Below, one piece after another: positions 9,172 to 17,543 of a DNA stretch of 64,000 bases (position 1 is its first letter; every line of letters begins with the position of its first letter). Position numbers and translations under genes: made by a program. Source of the stretch: G963676655 sp963676655 (GTDB taxonomy: Bacteria; Verrucomicrobiota; Lentisphaeria; Victivallales; Victivallaceae); assembly GCA_963676655.2 (NCBI GenBank), contig CAXXKX010000004.1, forward strand, positions 434,001 through 498,000, in the 5' to 3' direction. The notes under the pieces are model-generated. The model did no database searches and was not told where the DNA came from. It saw only the letters and a program-made list of their open reading frames with translations.

Positions 9172-9200
9172 TGTTGTCTCCTTAAAATAATATGATACTG

Positions 9201-10655
9201 CTATATTGCTGCCGATGGCAAGAAACGTTCCGCGATGCGCCCAACTCCGCCGCGAGGTCCGACTTCTTTACCGAATCCGTCTTTTGCGTTCCAGGTAGTC
9301 TTTTCAGGATACGGATGGATCGGAATATCGAGTATGGTTTTTTCGTCAACGATTTGTTGTCCCCGGATCATTTCCGGTACGACGCCGTTCTCCCGCCAGT
9401 CAACCAGCAGATCAAGGAAATCCGGCAGTTGGTTGATTACCGGGCCAAGTCCGTGTCCCATGCCGGGGATAATATAAAACCGGAAAAATGATCTGACAAG
9501 TTCCGGCGAACCGAATAATTCGATCACACGCTCATAATAATCGAGCGTGGCATGATACGGCACACACGAATCGGCTGAACCCGAAAGCATGATCAGTTTG
9601 CCGCCGCGTTTTTCAAAAGGGCTCAAATCGGGATTTTCCGCGTTGAGACAGGGGCCAAGCTCCGTTGTATAAGTATCAATATCCCGGTCGAAATCAATAG
9701 CCATATAATCCCGGTCCGCGCCGAAAACCCAGTTAAACAAATAAAGATTGTTCCGGGCCGGCTCGAAAGTGCTGCCAGGGGGGATTCCGCCGAAGATCCG
9801 TTCTCCGGTAACGGCGTTTTTCGGTCCGTCAAACAATTTACGCAGTGCCGCGGCGTGTTGATCAGTCAAGGTAGAATCGTTTTTCCGGGCCAGCGTGATA
9901 ATTTCCTCAATGTCCTCCGGGGTGCAGCGCGGGTCGGATATAAGCAATCCGGCGGTTTGCGGCAGTTCCCGCTCGGCCATATATTCGTGGGCGGCGGCGA
10001 TAACGCTATTTTCCTGTTCCCCGGTAAACGGACACTTTTGGAGAATCTGGTGGTTCCAGAGAAAATAGGCGTGCAGCGGCGTCCGGCAGTGTCCCGGAAC
10101 CCGGCTGACAATACCGTCATAATCCTCCGGATAACGTTGCGCTTCCTGCAATGCCTGTTGTCCTCCGGTGGAACTGCCGCGAAAATATGAATAGATCGGG
10201 GCATTCCCGTAAAATGCTGCAATAATTGTTTTGGCGACGACGGTCATCAAATGAGTGGCGCGAAAACCGAAATCTTTCCAGACTTCCCGGTTGCCGATCC
10301 CTGAAGCCGAATCGGGCGCGGTACCCATATCGGTAGTGGCGGCGGCGTATTTTTTATTGAGCGCATCGACAAAAGTTGACGGGTGGATATTGCCGGCCGG
10401 ACCGCCATTGCCAAGTCCCAGATAGCGGCCGTTCCATTCCTCCGCGTCAGGCAGTCTGACTTCCACGTTGATATTTGAACCCGGCGCCGGATTGAGTACT
10501 ACCCTCACTACCGTATGCGGCGGCATTTCTTCGCCTGGCGACTCCGACTCAGGGTCATCCGGGCAGGGGTAACGTATTATCCGGGTGATTCTGCCTGAAT
10601 CAAGCTTTAATTTTTCTACCGCCGTGATCCGATCGTCTTGATGTTGAACTGTCAT
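9201..10655 (-). CDS. tannase/feruloyl esterase family hydrolase
   Basis: This 484-residue alpha/beta hydrolase matches the PF07519 plan: a glycine-rich LGLGNGGPAGNI segment, nucleophile elbow GSSTGGQQALQEAQRYPEDYDGI with Ser162, a catalytic Asp in LSGSADSCVPYHATLDYYE and a His in GMGHGLGP. Characterised tannases link the Ser and His through a disulfide (CS-D-HC motif); here both cysteines are absent (Ser before Ser162, Leu region after the His). Members split ester-linked aromatic acids such as ferulate or gallate from polysaccharides. No signal peptide is evident, so it may act on imported esters. The dCache lipoprotein gene follows 29 bases downstream. Confidence 0.82.
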   Translation of the reverse strand: MTVQHQDDRITAVEKLKLDSGRITRIIRYPCPDDPESESPGEEMPPHTVVRVVLNPAPGSNINVEVRLPDAEEWNGRYLGLGNGGPAGNIHPSTFVDALNKKYAAATTDMGTAPDSASGIGNREVWKDFGFRATHLMTVVAKTIIAAFYGNAPIYSYFRGSSTGGQQALQEAQRYPEDYDGIVSRVPGHCRTPLHAYFLWNHQILQKCPFTGEQENSVIAAAHEYMAERELPQTAGLLISDPRCTPEDIEEIITLARKNDSTLTDQHAAALRKLFDGPKNAVTGERIFGGIPPGSTFEPARNNLYLFNWVFGADRDYMAIDFDRDIDTYTTELGPCLNAENPDLSPFEKRGGKLIMLSGSADSCVPYHATLDYYERVIELFGSPELVRSFFRFYIIPGMGHGLGPVINQLPDFLDLLVDWRENGVVPEMIRGQQIVDEKTILDIPIHPYPEKTTWNAKDGFGKEVGPRGGVGRIAERFLPSAAI

Positions 10656-10700
10656 AATATTATTCTCGTTAAAAATATTTTTTCAATGCCGTATTTTCAG

Positions 10701-10714
10701 GATTAGAACTAATC
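10701..10714. promoter_or_regulatory. possible operator upstream of the tannase-family gene
   Basis: GATTAG-AA-CTAATC is a perfect 14-base inverted repeat with a 2-base centre, 46 bases upstream of the minus-strand esterase start. It may bind a dimeric repressor; no cognate regulator can be named. Confidence 0.35.
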
Positions 10715-10798
10715 GTCCTGTCAGTAATGTATATGCAACCGGAATGAAAAACCAGAATAAAAGCACGTAAATATATTAAAATAAAGTAAGAGTACTTT

Positions 10799-11101
10799 AT
10801 GATACCCTATCCGGGAAGGTAGGGAGTATTATTATATATAACTACTCCTGAAAAGAAGCTCACGCCAGCAAGAAAGCCATCTGAAATTATAGCTGATTGC
10901 AAGAAAAAAATATTTTCATACTATGATAAAAAACAAGATAAAATTGTATATTCAAAACCAATTAAAGCAACAAAGGAAATCCTCAAGGCCTTTCCAGGTT
11001 CATCAACAGTTCAAGATTTCGACTTCGAAAAACAAAAATCATTTGATGTTGTAGGCATAAAAGGAATTAATAATCTATTTGAATTTTTAGACAAGTGTTA
11101 A
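10799..11101 (+). pseudogene. broken gene remnant, unknown family
   Basis: An ATG at 10799 opens seven codons ending at an in-frame TAG (10820-10822). The same frame then stays open for 92 codons without any ATG or obvious alternative start until TAA at 11099-11101. The encoded piece is lysine-rich and protein-like (for instance KPSEIIADCKKKIFSYYDKK and IKGINNLFEFLDKC near its end), and a strong terminator follows. I read it as the 3' end of a decayed gene, possibly acquired, since it is more A+T-rich than its neighbours. I do not recognise the family. A chance open frame remains possible. Confidence 0.45.
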
Positions 11102-11124
11102 TATAAATTAATAATTGTGTACTA

Positions 11125-11160
11125 CCTGAATCTGTGAATTTTTTACGGATTCAGGTTTTA
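11125..11160 (+). terminator. rho-independent terminator after the gene remnant
   Basis: CCTGAATC (11125-11132) pairs perfectly with GATTCAGG (11148-11155) around a 15-base loop and is followed by TTTTA and further T-runs. It insulates the next promoter from upstream transcription. Confidence 0.8.
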
Positions 11161-11185
11161 TTTTTATTTTTTTACGGGAAAGCTA

Positions 11186-11235
11186 TTGACATCCTTATAA
11201 AATCATATATAATTAAAAAAGACCAACTTATTGGT
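11186..11235 (+). promoter_or_regulatory. sigma70 promoter with a downstream palindromic operator (GntR gene)
   Basis: TTGACA (11186-11191), a 16-base spacer and TATAAT (11208-11213) form a consensus promoter. Just past the -10 box, at the expected start site, ACCAA-CTTA-TTGGT (11222-11235) is an inverted repeat with 5-base arms. The arrangement suits autoregulation by the GntR protein encoded 33 bases further on. Confidence 0.8.
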
Positions 11236-11268
11236 ATGTGTGAATAAGTATATAAATAGGTGCGAAAA

Positions 11269-12405
11269 ATGGCAGACATTATTGATAATACGAGCCCTAT
11301 GCCGAAATACCATCAGGTAATGGAGCTCCTGAAGAAAGATATAGAAAGTGGTAAATACAAGCGTGGCAAGGCGCTTCCTTCCACACCGCAATTGATGCAG
11401 AAATATGCAGTGAGCCAGAATACCGTCAGACAAGCAGTCGCTTCTCTTGTCCAAAAAGGGCTGGTATACACTGACCACGGCAGGGGGACTTTTGTTTCAG
11501 AACTGAACAATAACTCAAACCAGGCAAACATGTCTTCCCTCATTGGTCTTCTGGTTCCTTCAATAGACCGCCCGTTCGTTTATTCCGGGGTTGCGTTTGA
11601 AATAGAAGCTCAAGCGCATGCACGTGGCTATAATGTGTTGCTGGGTAATTTTCACCACGATTTTATAATGATGAAAAAATATATTGCGTCCTTTGTAGCA
11701 CATAATGTGGCTGGAGTCGTATTAGTTCCCTGCATGAACAAAGGCGATAATGTGGAATACGAAAAAAAGAATACGACGCTGGTCAAGCTGCTGGAAAAAT
11801 CCTCAATTCCTTTCGTCTTCTTTGACGGTTATCTGGAAAACATGAAAACAGACTGTGTTACAATGGATAACGAAAAAGCCGGGTTCATAGCAACCGAACA
11901 TTTGATCAATCAGGGATATAAAAAGATCGCATTTTTAAAGTGTTCATACATAACTTCCGTTAGGGACCGGATAAATGGTTATAAAAAAGCACTAAATCAC
12001 TATGGGCTTAAAGTTGATGAAAAGCTTATTGTAAAAAATACCGCTTCCGGCATCAATGCTTTGTTGAATGCTAATCTGGGAGTTGACGGCATTGTTTGCG
12101 TAAACGATGGTGTCGCTGTCCAAGTGTTGGACTTTCTCAGAAAAAGAAAACTGGAAGTCCCCGCTGATATCGGCTTAGTTGGTTTTGACGATAACGCGGC
12201 CTTTTTAAATGCTTCAGTTCCAGTGACCAGTATTCGTCAGCCATTGAAAAGAATAGGAAAAGAGGCAATTAATTTATTGTTTAATAAAATTGAAAAAGGG
12301 ACGACAAAAAGCGGGAAGATTATTTTTACAGAACCGGAACTTGTGGTCAGGACCAGTTCGTTAAGAACGTCAAAAGTTTCACAAATGGAAGAGTGTTATG
12401 TTTAA
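11269..12405 (+). CDS. GntR family regulator with LacI-type sugar-binding domain
   Basis: The N-terminus (about residues 8-78) is a GntR winged helix (PKYHQVMELLKKDIESGKY, LPSTPQLMQKYAVSQNTVRQA, GRGTFV). The rest (about 88-370) is a LacI/PBP1-like ligand domain (LIGLLVPSIDRPF, IGLVGFDDNAAFLNASVPVTSIRQP), the AraR-like architecture. It should repress or activate the glycan module downstream in response to a sugar. I chose the ATG at 11269 because AGG at 11258-11260 is well placed for it; a GTG at 11260 overlaps that AGG. A consensus promoter and palindrome lie just upstream. A pseudopilin gene follows after 83 bases. Confidence 0.92.
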   Translation: MADIIDNTSPMPKYHQVMELLKKDIESGKYKRGKALPSTPQLMQKYAVSQNTVRQAVASLVQKGLVYTDHGRGTFVSELNNNSNQANMSSLIGLLVPSIDRPFVYSGVAFEIEAQAHARGYNVLLGNFHHDFIMMKKYIASFVAHNVAGVVLVPCMNKGDNVEYEKKNTTLVKLLEKSSIPFVFFDGYLENMKTDCVTMDNEKAGFIATEHLINQGYKKIAFLKCSYITSVRDRINGYKKALNHYGLKVDEKLIVKNTASGINALLNANLGVDGIVCVNDGVAVQVLDFLRKRKLEVPADIGLVGFDDNAAFLNASVPVTSIRQPLKRIGKEAINLLFNKIEKGTTKSGKIIFTEPELVVRTSSLRTSKVSQMEECYV

Positions 12406-12488
12406 ACAAAAAAGGAGACAGTATAATTATGATCTGAAAATTGCATAATTTATGGTTTTGAAACTTGGAAAAAACAGGGAAAAGAATA

Positions 12489-13187
12489 ATGATTAAAAAA
12501 AACAATTTTACACTAATTGAGCTTCTTGTCGTTATAGCAATTATTGCAATTCTTGCTTCTATGCTTCTGCCGGCGCTTAACAAGGCAAGAGATAAAGCCA
12601 AATCAATTCACTGTATCAGCAATCTCAAGCAAAATGGTCTTTCGGTGTTGATGTATGTAAATGACAACAACGGCGTATCATCCAAAACCGGGGGAGTCTG
12701 GTCGGACAGGCTCAATACTTACGGGTACCTGCCAAATTTTCAGACTCTGGTTTGTCCGTCAGCAACTCCTTATTCGTACAAAGTACCGACATTTAAAAGA
12801 TACCTGACATACGGAATAAGATATCTTGACAATGATAGTCCGGATGCTTATACCCCTAAAGGAGCCGGTATGATGAATCAAGGCTATACCATCTTTAAGG
12901 CTATGAAAAAACCATCCCGCTATGTTTACATGGGAGATACTTATTGCGGCAATTCCGGAGTTGCCTGGGCGTACGGGCAGCAGTACTATGTATTTACGCT
13001 TGCCAGTGTAGCCAATAAGAACAATCTCAGCATTCGTCATGCGGACCGGGCTAATGTGCTTTATGCAGATGGTCATGCGGCTTCAAGATCCAAAGGAGAG
13101 CTTGCTGAAGACATCCAGAGTGAAGTAATAGTTACAAACACGCTGGTAGTATACGACGCGGCCGGATTGATGATTTCGGTTTATTAA
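12489..13187 (+). CDS. prepilin-type pseudopilin (type II secretion G-like) with H-X9-DG motif
   Basis: Residues 1-8 form a short basic leader, and NFTLIELLVVIAIIAILASM is the class III signal cleaved before Phe and N-methylated by prepilin peptidase. An amphipathic helix (LLPALNKARDKAKSI) follows, and the C-terminal RHADRANVLYADGHA is the H-X9-DG motif common in PVC-group pseudopilins. It should be an inner-membrane/periplasmic pseudopilin. I chose the ATG at 12489, not the TTG at 12465, because it gives the standard short leader. It lies between the GntR regulator and a secreted DUF4838 protein, the same position a sister protein holds at 31032. Confidence 0.93.
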   Translation: MIKKNNFTLIELLVVIAIIAILASMLLPALNKARDKAKSIHCISNLKQNGLSVLMYVNDNNGVSSKTGGVWSDRLNTYGYLPNFQTLVCPSATPYSYKVPTFKRYLTYGIRYLDNDSPDAYTPKGAGMMNQGYTIFKAMKKPSRYVYMGDTYCGNSGVAWAYGQQYYVFTLASVANKNNLSIRHADRANVLYADGHAASRSKGELAEDIQSEVIVTNTLVVYDAAGLMISVY

Positions 13188-13220
13188 CCGCCGGCTTTGC
13201 ATTAATTGTTTACGATAGTA

Positions 13221-13238
13221 TTACCCGTTCCGGGGTAA
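13221..13238. other. intergenic inverted repeat between pseudopilin and DUF4838 genes
   Basis: TTACCC-GTTCCG-GGGTAA is an 18-base hairpin without a T-run. It could be an operator or an mRNA processing or stability element; it is not a classical terminator. Confidence 0.35.
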
Positions 13239-13311
13239 AGCATCGAAAAACAAGTTGATGTATGAAATGGCCTGAAATGTTGAAATTATTCTATTTTAAA
13301 ATCAGATAAAT

Positions 13312-15318
13312 ATGAAACGTAAAATATTAACTCTTGCGGTCTTCATGACTGCCGTTATCAGCATTTCCGGACATAATGACAACAAAACACTTATGTCCGG
13401 TTCAACGTCCGCCCCTTTTTATATCATAAAAAATGAAAAGCCGGCCAGTATTATTCTTTACGGTAACAAATCCAGGGAATACCTTTTGGCGGCAAATGAA
13501 CTCAGAAGTTATTTGCAAAAAAGCACCGGGGTAAAGTTACAGGTTATGCCGGTCGAAAAAATCTCTACAATCAAAAAGGGTTTAAACAGACTTATTGTCG
13601 GAGACTGCAAATATGCCAGGGAAAATGGCATCGACCCCAAAAAACTCAAGACGGAAGAGTATATCGTCAAGATTAAAGGGGCTGACATGTTTTTCATTGG
13701 CAATAGTCGCCCTGCGCCGCAAAAGAGTGTTGTAGAGGGGAACAAGCTGCCAAGTTTGGCGACGCGCTGGGCGGTGGATGAGTTTTTGGACCGGGTTGTC
13801 GGGGTGCGCTGGCTGTGGCCGGGTAAGTCCGGAGAATATGTGCCGAAAATGAAAACCGTAGCCGTCCCCGCCAACCTGGATTGGAAAAAGCAGCCACCGC
13901 TTAAACAGCGGGTCTTTATTGCTCTTCCGAAATGGTATAAAAAAGATATGCCAAAACAGAAGAAACTGAATGAATGGTTATCCAGACAACAGCAGGGGGC
14001 CAGGATGAAATCATGGTCACGGCACGCTTATACATCCTGGTACAGGAAATACTATAAGAATAATACTCACCGGGACCTTTTTGCCAAGCCTCCTGAAGGT
14101 TATATCCACCCCCATGCAAAACACCAGGGATATATGAAATTATGTATCAGTAATCCAGCGGTTATGCAAACTATTTTGAAAGAGTGGCGGGAACAAGGCA
14201 GTCCGGACGGATGGTCCATTGCTCCCAATGATGGAGTCGGCTGGTGCGTGTGCGAAAACTGCCGCAAACAGGACCCGCCTGAGTTTGCAAATGTCCCGGA
14301 CAAACTAATACATTCTGGTAAAGCAAAGATTAATCTTGCCCCCCGCTATTACAAATTCTGGGGTGAATTATGCAAAAAAATGGAAAAAGAAAATCCTGAT
14401 ATAAAATTGTTCACGTATTCGTACGGAACCTACAGGCATCCGACAAAGGAATTGACGATTGGACCTCATCTTGTTATCAGTATGGTTCCTGGTCTGACGC
14501 CCGAATATTACGATTTATGGCAGGAATGGAGCAGTACCGGCGCAGATTTAATCTTACGTCCAAACTGGTTTCATACCCTGGCCCTGGCACCCAATTTACA
14601 ACTGAAAAAGGTCTATGACTTTTATCAGATGGCCAGAGCGAAAAATATGATCGGGTACAGTTTCGATACCATGATCGGCAGTTGGGGAGTTCAAGGACCG
14701 CTTTACTATATGCTGGCACGTCTTTCATACAGACCAGATATGTCCTTGGAAGAAATAAAAAATGAATATGCGAATGCTTTCGGTAAAGCCGCGCCCAAAA
14801 TCCTGGAATACCTGAACTACTGGGATAAGTATAGCGATAAACTCTCCACGCCATATTGTGTGGGAGGCGCTAGTGAGGAAAAAGGATTATATACGAAGTT
14901 ATCTGAAAAATATAAGTTTCCCTATCATCCACTGGCGGGTTCTTACAGGGGCATGCCGTATCTTTATCCGGACAAAATTATTGATCCGGCAATGAAGATT
15001 CTTGAACAGGCTGAAAAACTGGCGGTCAGGGATACTCAGGCGTTGGAAAAGGTTCATTTTCTGATGGACGGGTTGAAGTTTATGAAAATTACCCGGGACT
15101 GCATTGCCGCGTCCAATCCGAAACTCCGGCCTAAAGGGATGACTGTGGAGCAGAATAAGAAATTGTACGCCGAGATGCAAAAGATGGCGGATGATTTAAC
15201 CAAACGTAATGTAATATACGGAAATTTGTTGGAATGGCGTTACAAAACAATAGGTTTGCGTCTGAATCCTGATAAATACCTGGAAAGTCAGAAAACGCCT
15301 GACTTAAGCGGACGGTGA
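13312..15318 (+). CDS. secreted DUF4838 domain protein (glycan-module)
   Basis: This 668-residue protein starts with a signal peptide (KRKILTLAVFMTAVISISG). The segment around 40-160 resembles the GH67 alpha-glucuronidase N-terminal domain (ANELRSYLQKSTGVKLQVM). The centre (about 200-500) is DUF4838-like, with WSIAPNDGVGWCVCENCRK and a TIM-barrel-like YSYGTYRHPTKELTIGPHLVIS. DUF4838 proteins occur in polysaccharide loci of Bacteroidota and PVC bacteria; no activity is established to my knowledge. The acidic and aromatic residues suggest a glycoside hydrolase-like fold. No clear Shine-Dalgarno is seen. It lies 124 bases after the pseudopilin gene and is likely the exported product of this module. 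Confidence 0.78.
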   Translation: MKRKILTLAVFMTAVISISGHNDNKTLMSGSTSAPFYIIKNEKPASIILYGNKSREYLLAANELRSYLQKSTGVKLQVMPVEKISTIKKGLNRLIVGDCKYARENGIDPKKLKTEEYIVKIKGADMFFIGNSRPAPQKSVVEGNKLPSLATRWAVDEFLDRVVGVRWLWPGKSGEYVPKMKTVAVPANLDWKKQPPLKQRVFIALPKWYKKDMPKQKKLNEWLSRQQQGARMKSWSRHAYTSWYRKYYKNNTHRDLFAKPPEGYIHPHAKHQGYMKLCISNPAVMQTILKEWREQGSPDGWSIAPNDGVGWCVCENCRKQDPPEFANVPDKLIHSGKAKINLAPRYYKFWGELCKKMEKENPDIKLFTYSYGTYRHPTKELTIGPHLVISMVPGLTPEYYDLWQEWSSTGADLILRPNWFHTLALAPNLQLKKVYDFYQMARAKNMIGYSFDTMIGSWGVQGPLYYMLARLSYRPDMSLEEIKNEYANAFGKAAPKILEYLNYWDKYSDKLSTPYCVGGASEEKGLYTKLSEKYKFPYHPLAGSYRGMPYLYPDKIIDPAMKILEQAEKLAVRDTQALEKVHFLMDGLKFMKITRDCIAASNPKLRPKGMTVEQNKKLYAEMQKMADDLTKRNVIYGNLLEWRYKTIGLRLNPDKYLESQKTPDLSGR

Positions 15319-15415
15319 TACTTAATATCCGGTATTTTTCATTTCAAAAAAATAAGATTGATCTTTTGGTATATATTTATTATATCCCATATTCTCCTTA
15401 AGGAAACATTAAATA

Positions 15416-17542
15416 ATGAAGAAGGTTAAGCTTCCTCAATATCCACTGATGTGGTTGAGCGACAAATATTGTCCATGCGTTGAAGACACCGGACTTGGAA
15501 TCGGCTGCCTGAAGGTAATCGGGAACACTCAATTCGCCATCCCGCTTTGTCCTGGCGTCATAGCGCTGGATAAATCAAAGGACCCTATTCGCAAAGCATG
15601 GCTGCCCCATGAAAATTCCCCGACTGATCCGGCCATTGCACCGGATCCCGGATTAAGTCTCGAAAATAGAACATGGACGCCTTACTGCCTTGAATCATCA
15701 TTCGTATATCACAACCGGAAATTCACCCAGCAAACAACGGTATTCGACTATGGAGCGGGAGTACGTATAACTTCGGAAGGTACGGTTAAAAAATTCAGTC
15801 TCATAGGTATTAGTTACGGACCATGTAAAATATATTACAACGGAACTGGTTTGACCATAATTGAAGTATCTCCCAAACTTCGTCCATTGACATATTCAAT
15901 CAAATTCAACCATGAACCTGAAGTGTTTGTGTCGGGCAGATGCTTGAATGAAACTCCGGGCAAAATAGAATGTTACGCTAACCGGACCGAATGGAGTTTC
16001 GTATGGGACAAGCTTAGCGGAGATCTGGAGATGGAGGTCAATATCAACCGGGCCGGACAAACAGAAGCCGCTTGTCATGAAAGTTTTTCGTCCCGCCTCG
16101 AGCAAAGCAGATCAAACTGGGAAAACTACTACGATGAATGTGTTCCGGTCTTCAATACTCCAGATGAAAGGCTTAATAAATTTTGCGAATACATGGCATA
16201 TGTCTACAGAAGCAACGGAATTAAGCGATGGGGGCTGCTTTCCCATGAGTATACCATGCCCAAACAAACTTTTACCGGGTGGTGGATGTGGGACTCATGT
16301 TTTCATGCCATTGCCGGTTGCTGGTTTAAAGACAAAATGCTGACCTGGGGATCTCTATTGAATATAGAAAATATCCAATATCCGCCAGGAACTACCGGTG
16401 CGGGTACCGTGACCAACCAGGCGTTTCCGCATGGTGTTGATCTTTTTTTATCAGATGATCCGATGTCGCCCCGAATCGCATGCATGCCCCATCTTTTACC
16501 GGAAGAGTCCGGAGACGGAACTCACCCTCCGATTTTTGCTCAAGCGCTTTTTTCGGTCTGGTCATCCGATGGGAACGATTTGAATATGCAGCGGTTGCTG
16601 CCTGACGCATTAGCATATCATGGCTGGTTTGAAAGACGGCGCCGTAGTTCCGTTATCCCCGGCTTGCTGATCGTAAAAAGGTGGTCCGATTCCGGAATGG
16701 ACAATTCCCCCCGTTGGGGCCAATACGGTTCAGGAATATACAATACCGGAAATACCGAAGCGAAATGGAGCCTGCCGGTTGTTACGGTGGATCTTAACGT
16801 TTTATCCGTACTTGAAAAACTGGCGCTTGCGGAAATGTGCAATGCGGTCGGAATGGAGGATGAAGCGGCTGAATTACATCACCAGGCCCGGGAACGAAGT
16901 TCTTTGATCCATCAAACTTTATGGGATGGCAATGCGGGTTTTTATATGGATCGCTGTGAATCGAGCGGCGAGTTCATTCCCGTTATGTCGCCGACCGGAT
17001 TTTACCCGCTGATGCTTGAGGATGTTGCCGCGGACAGGCTTTCTTCCATGCTGGAAAAACTGTTTGATGTAAATAAGTTCTGGACCAGATTCCCGGTTCC
17101 TTCCGTCGCGGCGGACGACCAGTGCTTCCGGGCCGAGCACAGCTACTGGTCCGGAGGTGTCTGGATGAGCTACCTTGTCTATATATTGCGGGGGCTGTTC
17201 AAATATGACCCGACCGCCGCCTGGAAACTGTTTGACCGTATTCTTGACGGACTTATGCCAATGGGAATTCCCAATATATTTGAAAATTACAATCCTGAAA
17301 CCGGGCAAGGCTATGACGCGGTAAACTTTGGCTGGGCCGGCATGCTGCTGGATGTAATAATAAGGAATATGCTGGACATTCGACCGGAAAAGGATAAATT
17401 AATATGCGGCGATCCCAAATGTCCTGATTCCTGGAACGATTTTGAAATTAACAATCTTCCACTCAGGGAAAAGACGTATAATATCCATGGTTCATTCAGA
17501 AACGGGTCATGGTCCTGTGAAAAAATACTGAAAAAGGTTTAA
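15416..17542 (+). CDS. (alpha/alpha)6 glycosidase, GH63/GH37-like
   Basis: This 708-residue protein has an N-terminal beta-sandwich-like region and a C-terminal (alpha/alpha)6 barrel. GWWMWDSCFHAIAGC (about 287-301) with its Trp-Asp and YWSGGVWMSYLVYILRG (about 577-593) match the two active-site segments of GH63 (processing alpha-glucosidase, mannosylglycerate hydrolase) and trehalase-like enzymes. IFENYNPETGQGYDAVNFGWAG (about 620-641) is the typical C-terminal acid-containing segment. It has no signal peptide, so it probably acts on imported oligosaccharides. AAGGA lies 11 bases before the ATG. It ends two bases before the sulfatase ATG, whose Shine-Dalgarno (AAAGG) lies inside this gene, so the two are translationally coupled. 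Confidence 0.78.
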   Translation: MKKVKLPQYPLMWLSDKYCPCVEDTGLGIGCLKVIGNTQFAIPLCPGVIALDKSKDPIRKAWLPHENSPTDPAIAPDPGLSLENRTWTPYCLESSFVYHNRKFTQQTTVFDYGAGVRITSEGTVKKFSLIGISYGPCKIYYNGTGLTIIEVSPKLRPLTYSIKFNHEPEVFVSGRCLNETPGKIECYANRTEWSFVWDKLSGDLEMEVNINRAGQTEAACHESFSSRLEQSRSNWENYYDECVPVFNTPDERLNKFCEYMAYVYRSNGIKRWGLLSHEYTMPKQTFTGWWMWDSCFHAIAGCWFKDKMLTWGSLLNIENIQYPPGTTGAGTVTNQAFPHGVDLFLSDDPMSPRIACMPHLLPEESGDGTHPPIFAQALFSVWSSDGNDLNMQRLLPDALAYHGWFERRRRSSVIPGLLIVKRWSDSGMDNSPRWGQYGSGIYNTGNTEAKWSLPVVTVDLNVLSVLEKLALAEMCNAVGMEDEAAELHHQARERSSLIHQTLWDGNAGFYMDRCESSGEFIPVMSPTGFYPLMLEDVAADRLSSMLEKLFDVNKFWTRFPVPSVAADDQCFRAEHSYWSGGVWMSYLVYILRGLFKYDPTAAWKLFDRILDGLMPMGIPNIFENYNPETGQGYDAVNFGWAGMLLDVIIRNMLDIRPEKDKLICGDPKCPDSWNDFEINNLPLREKTYNIHGSFRNGSWSCEKILKKV

Positions 17543-17543
17543 C

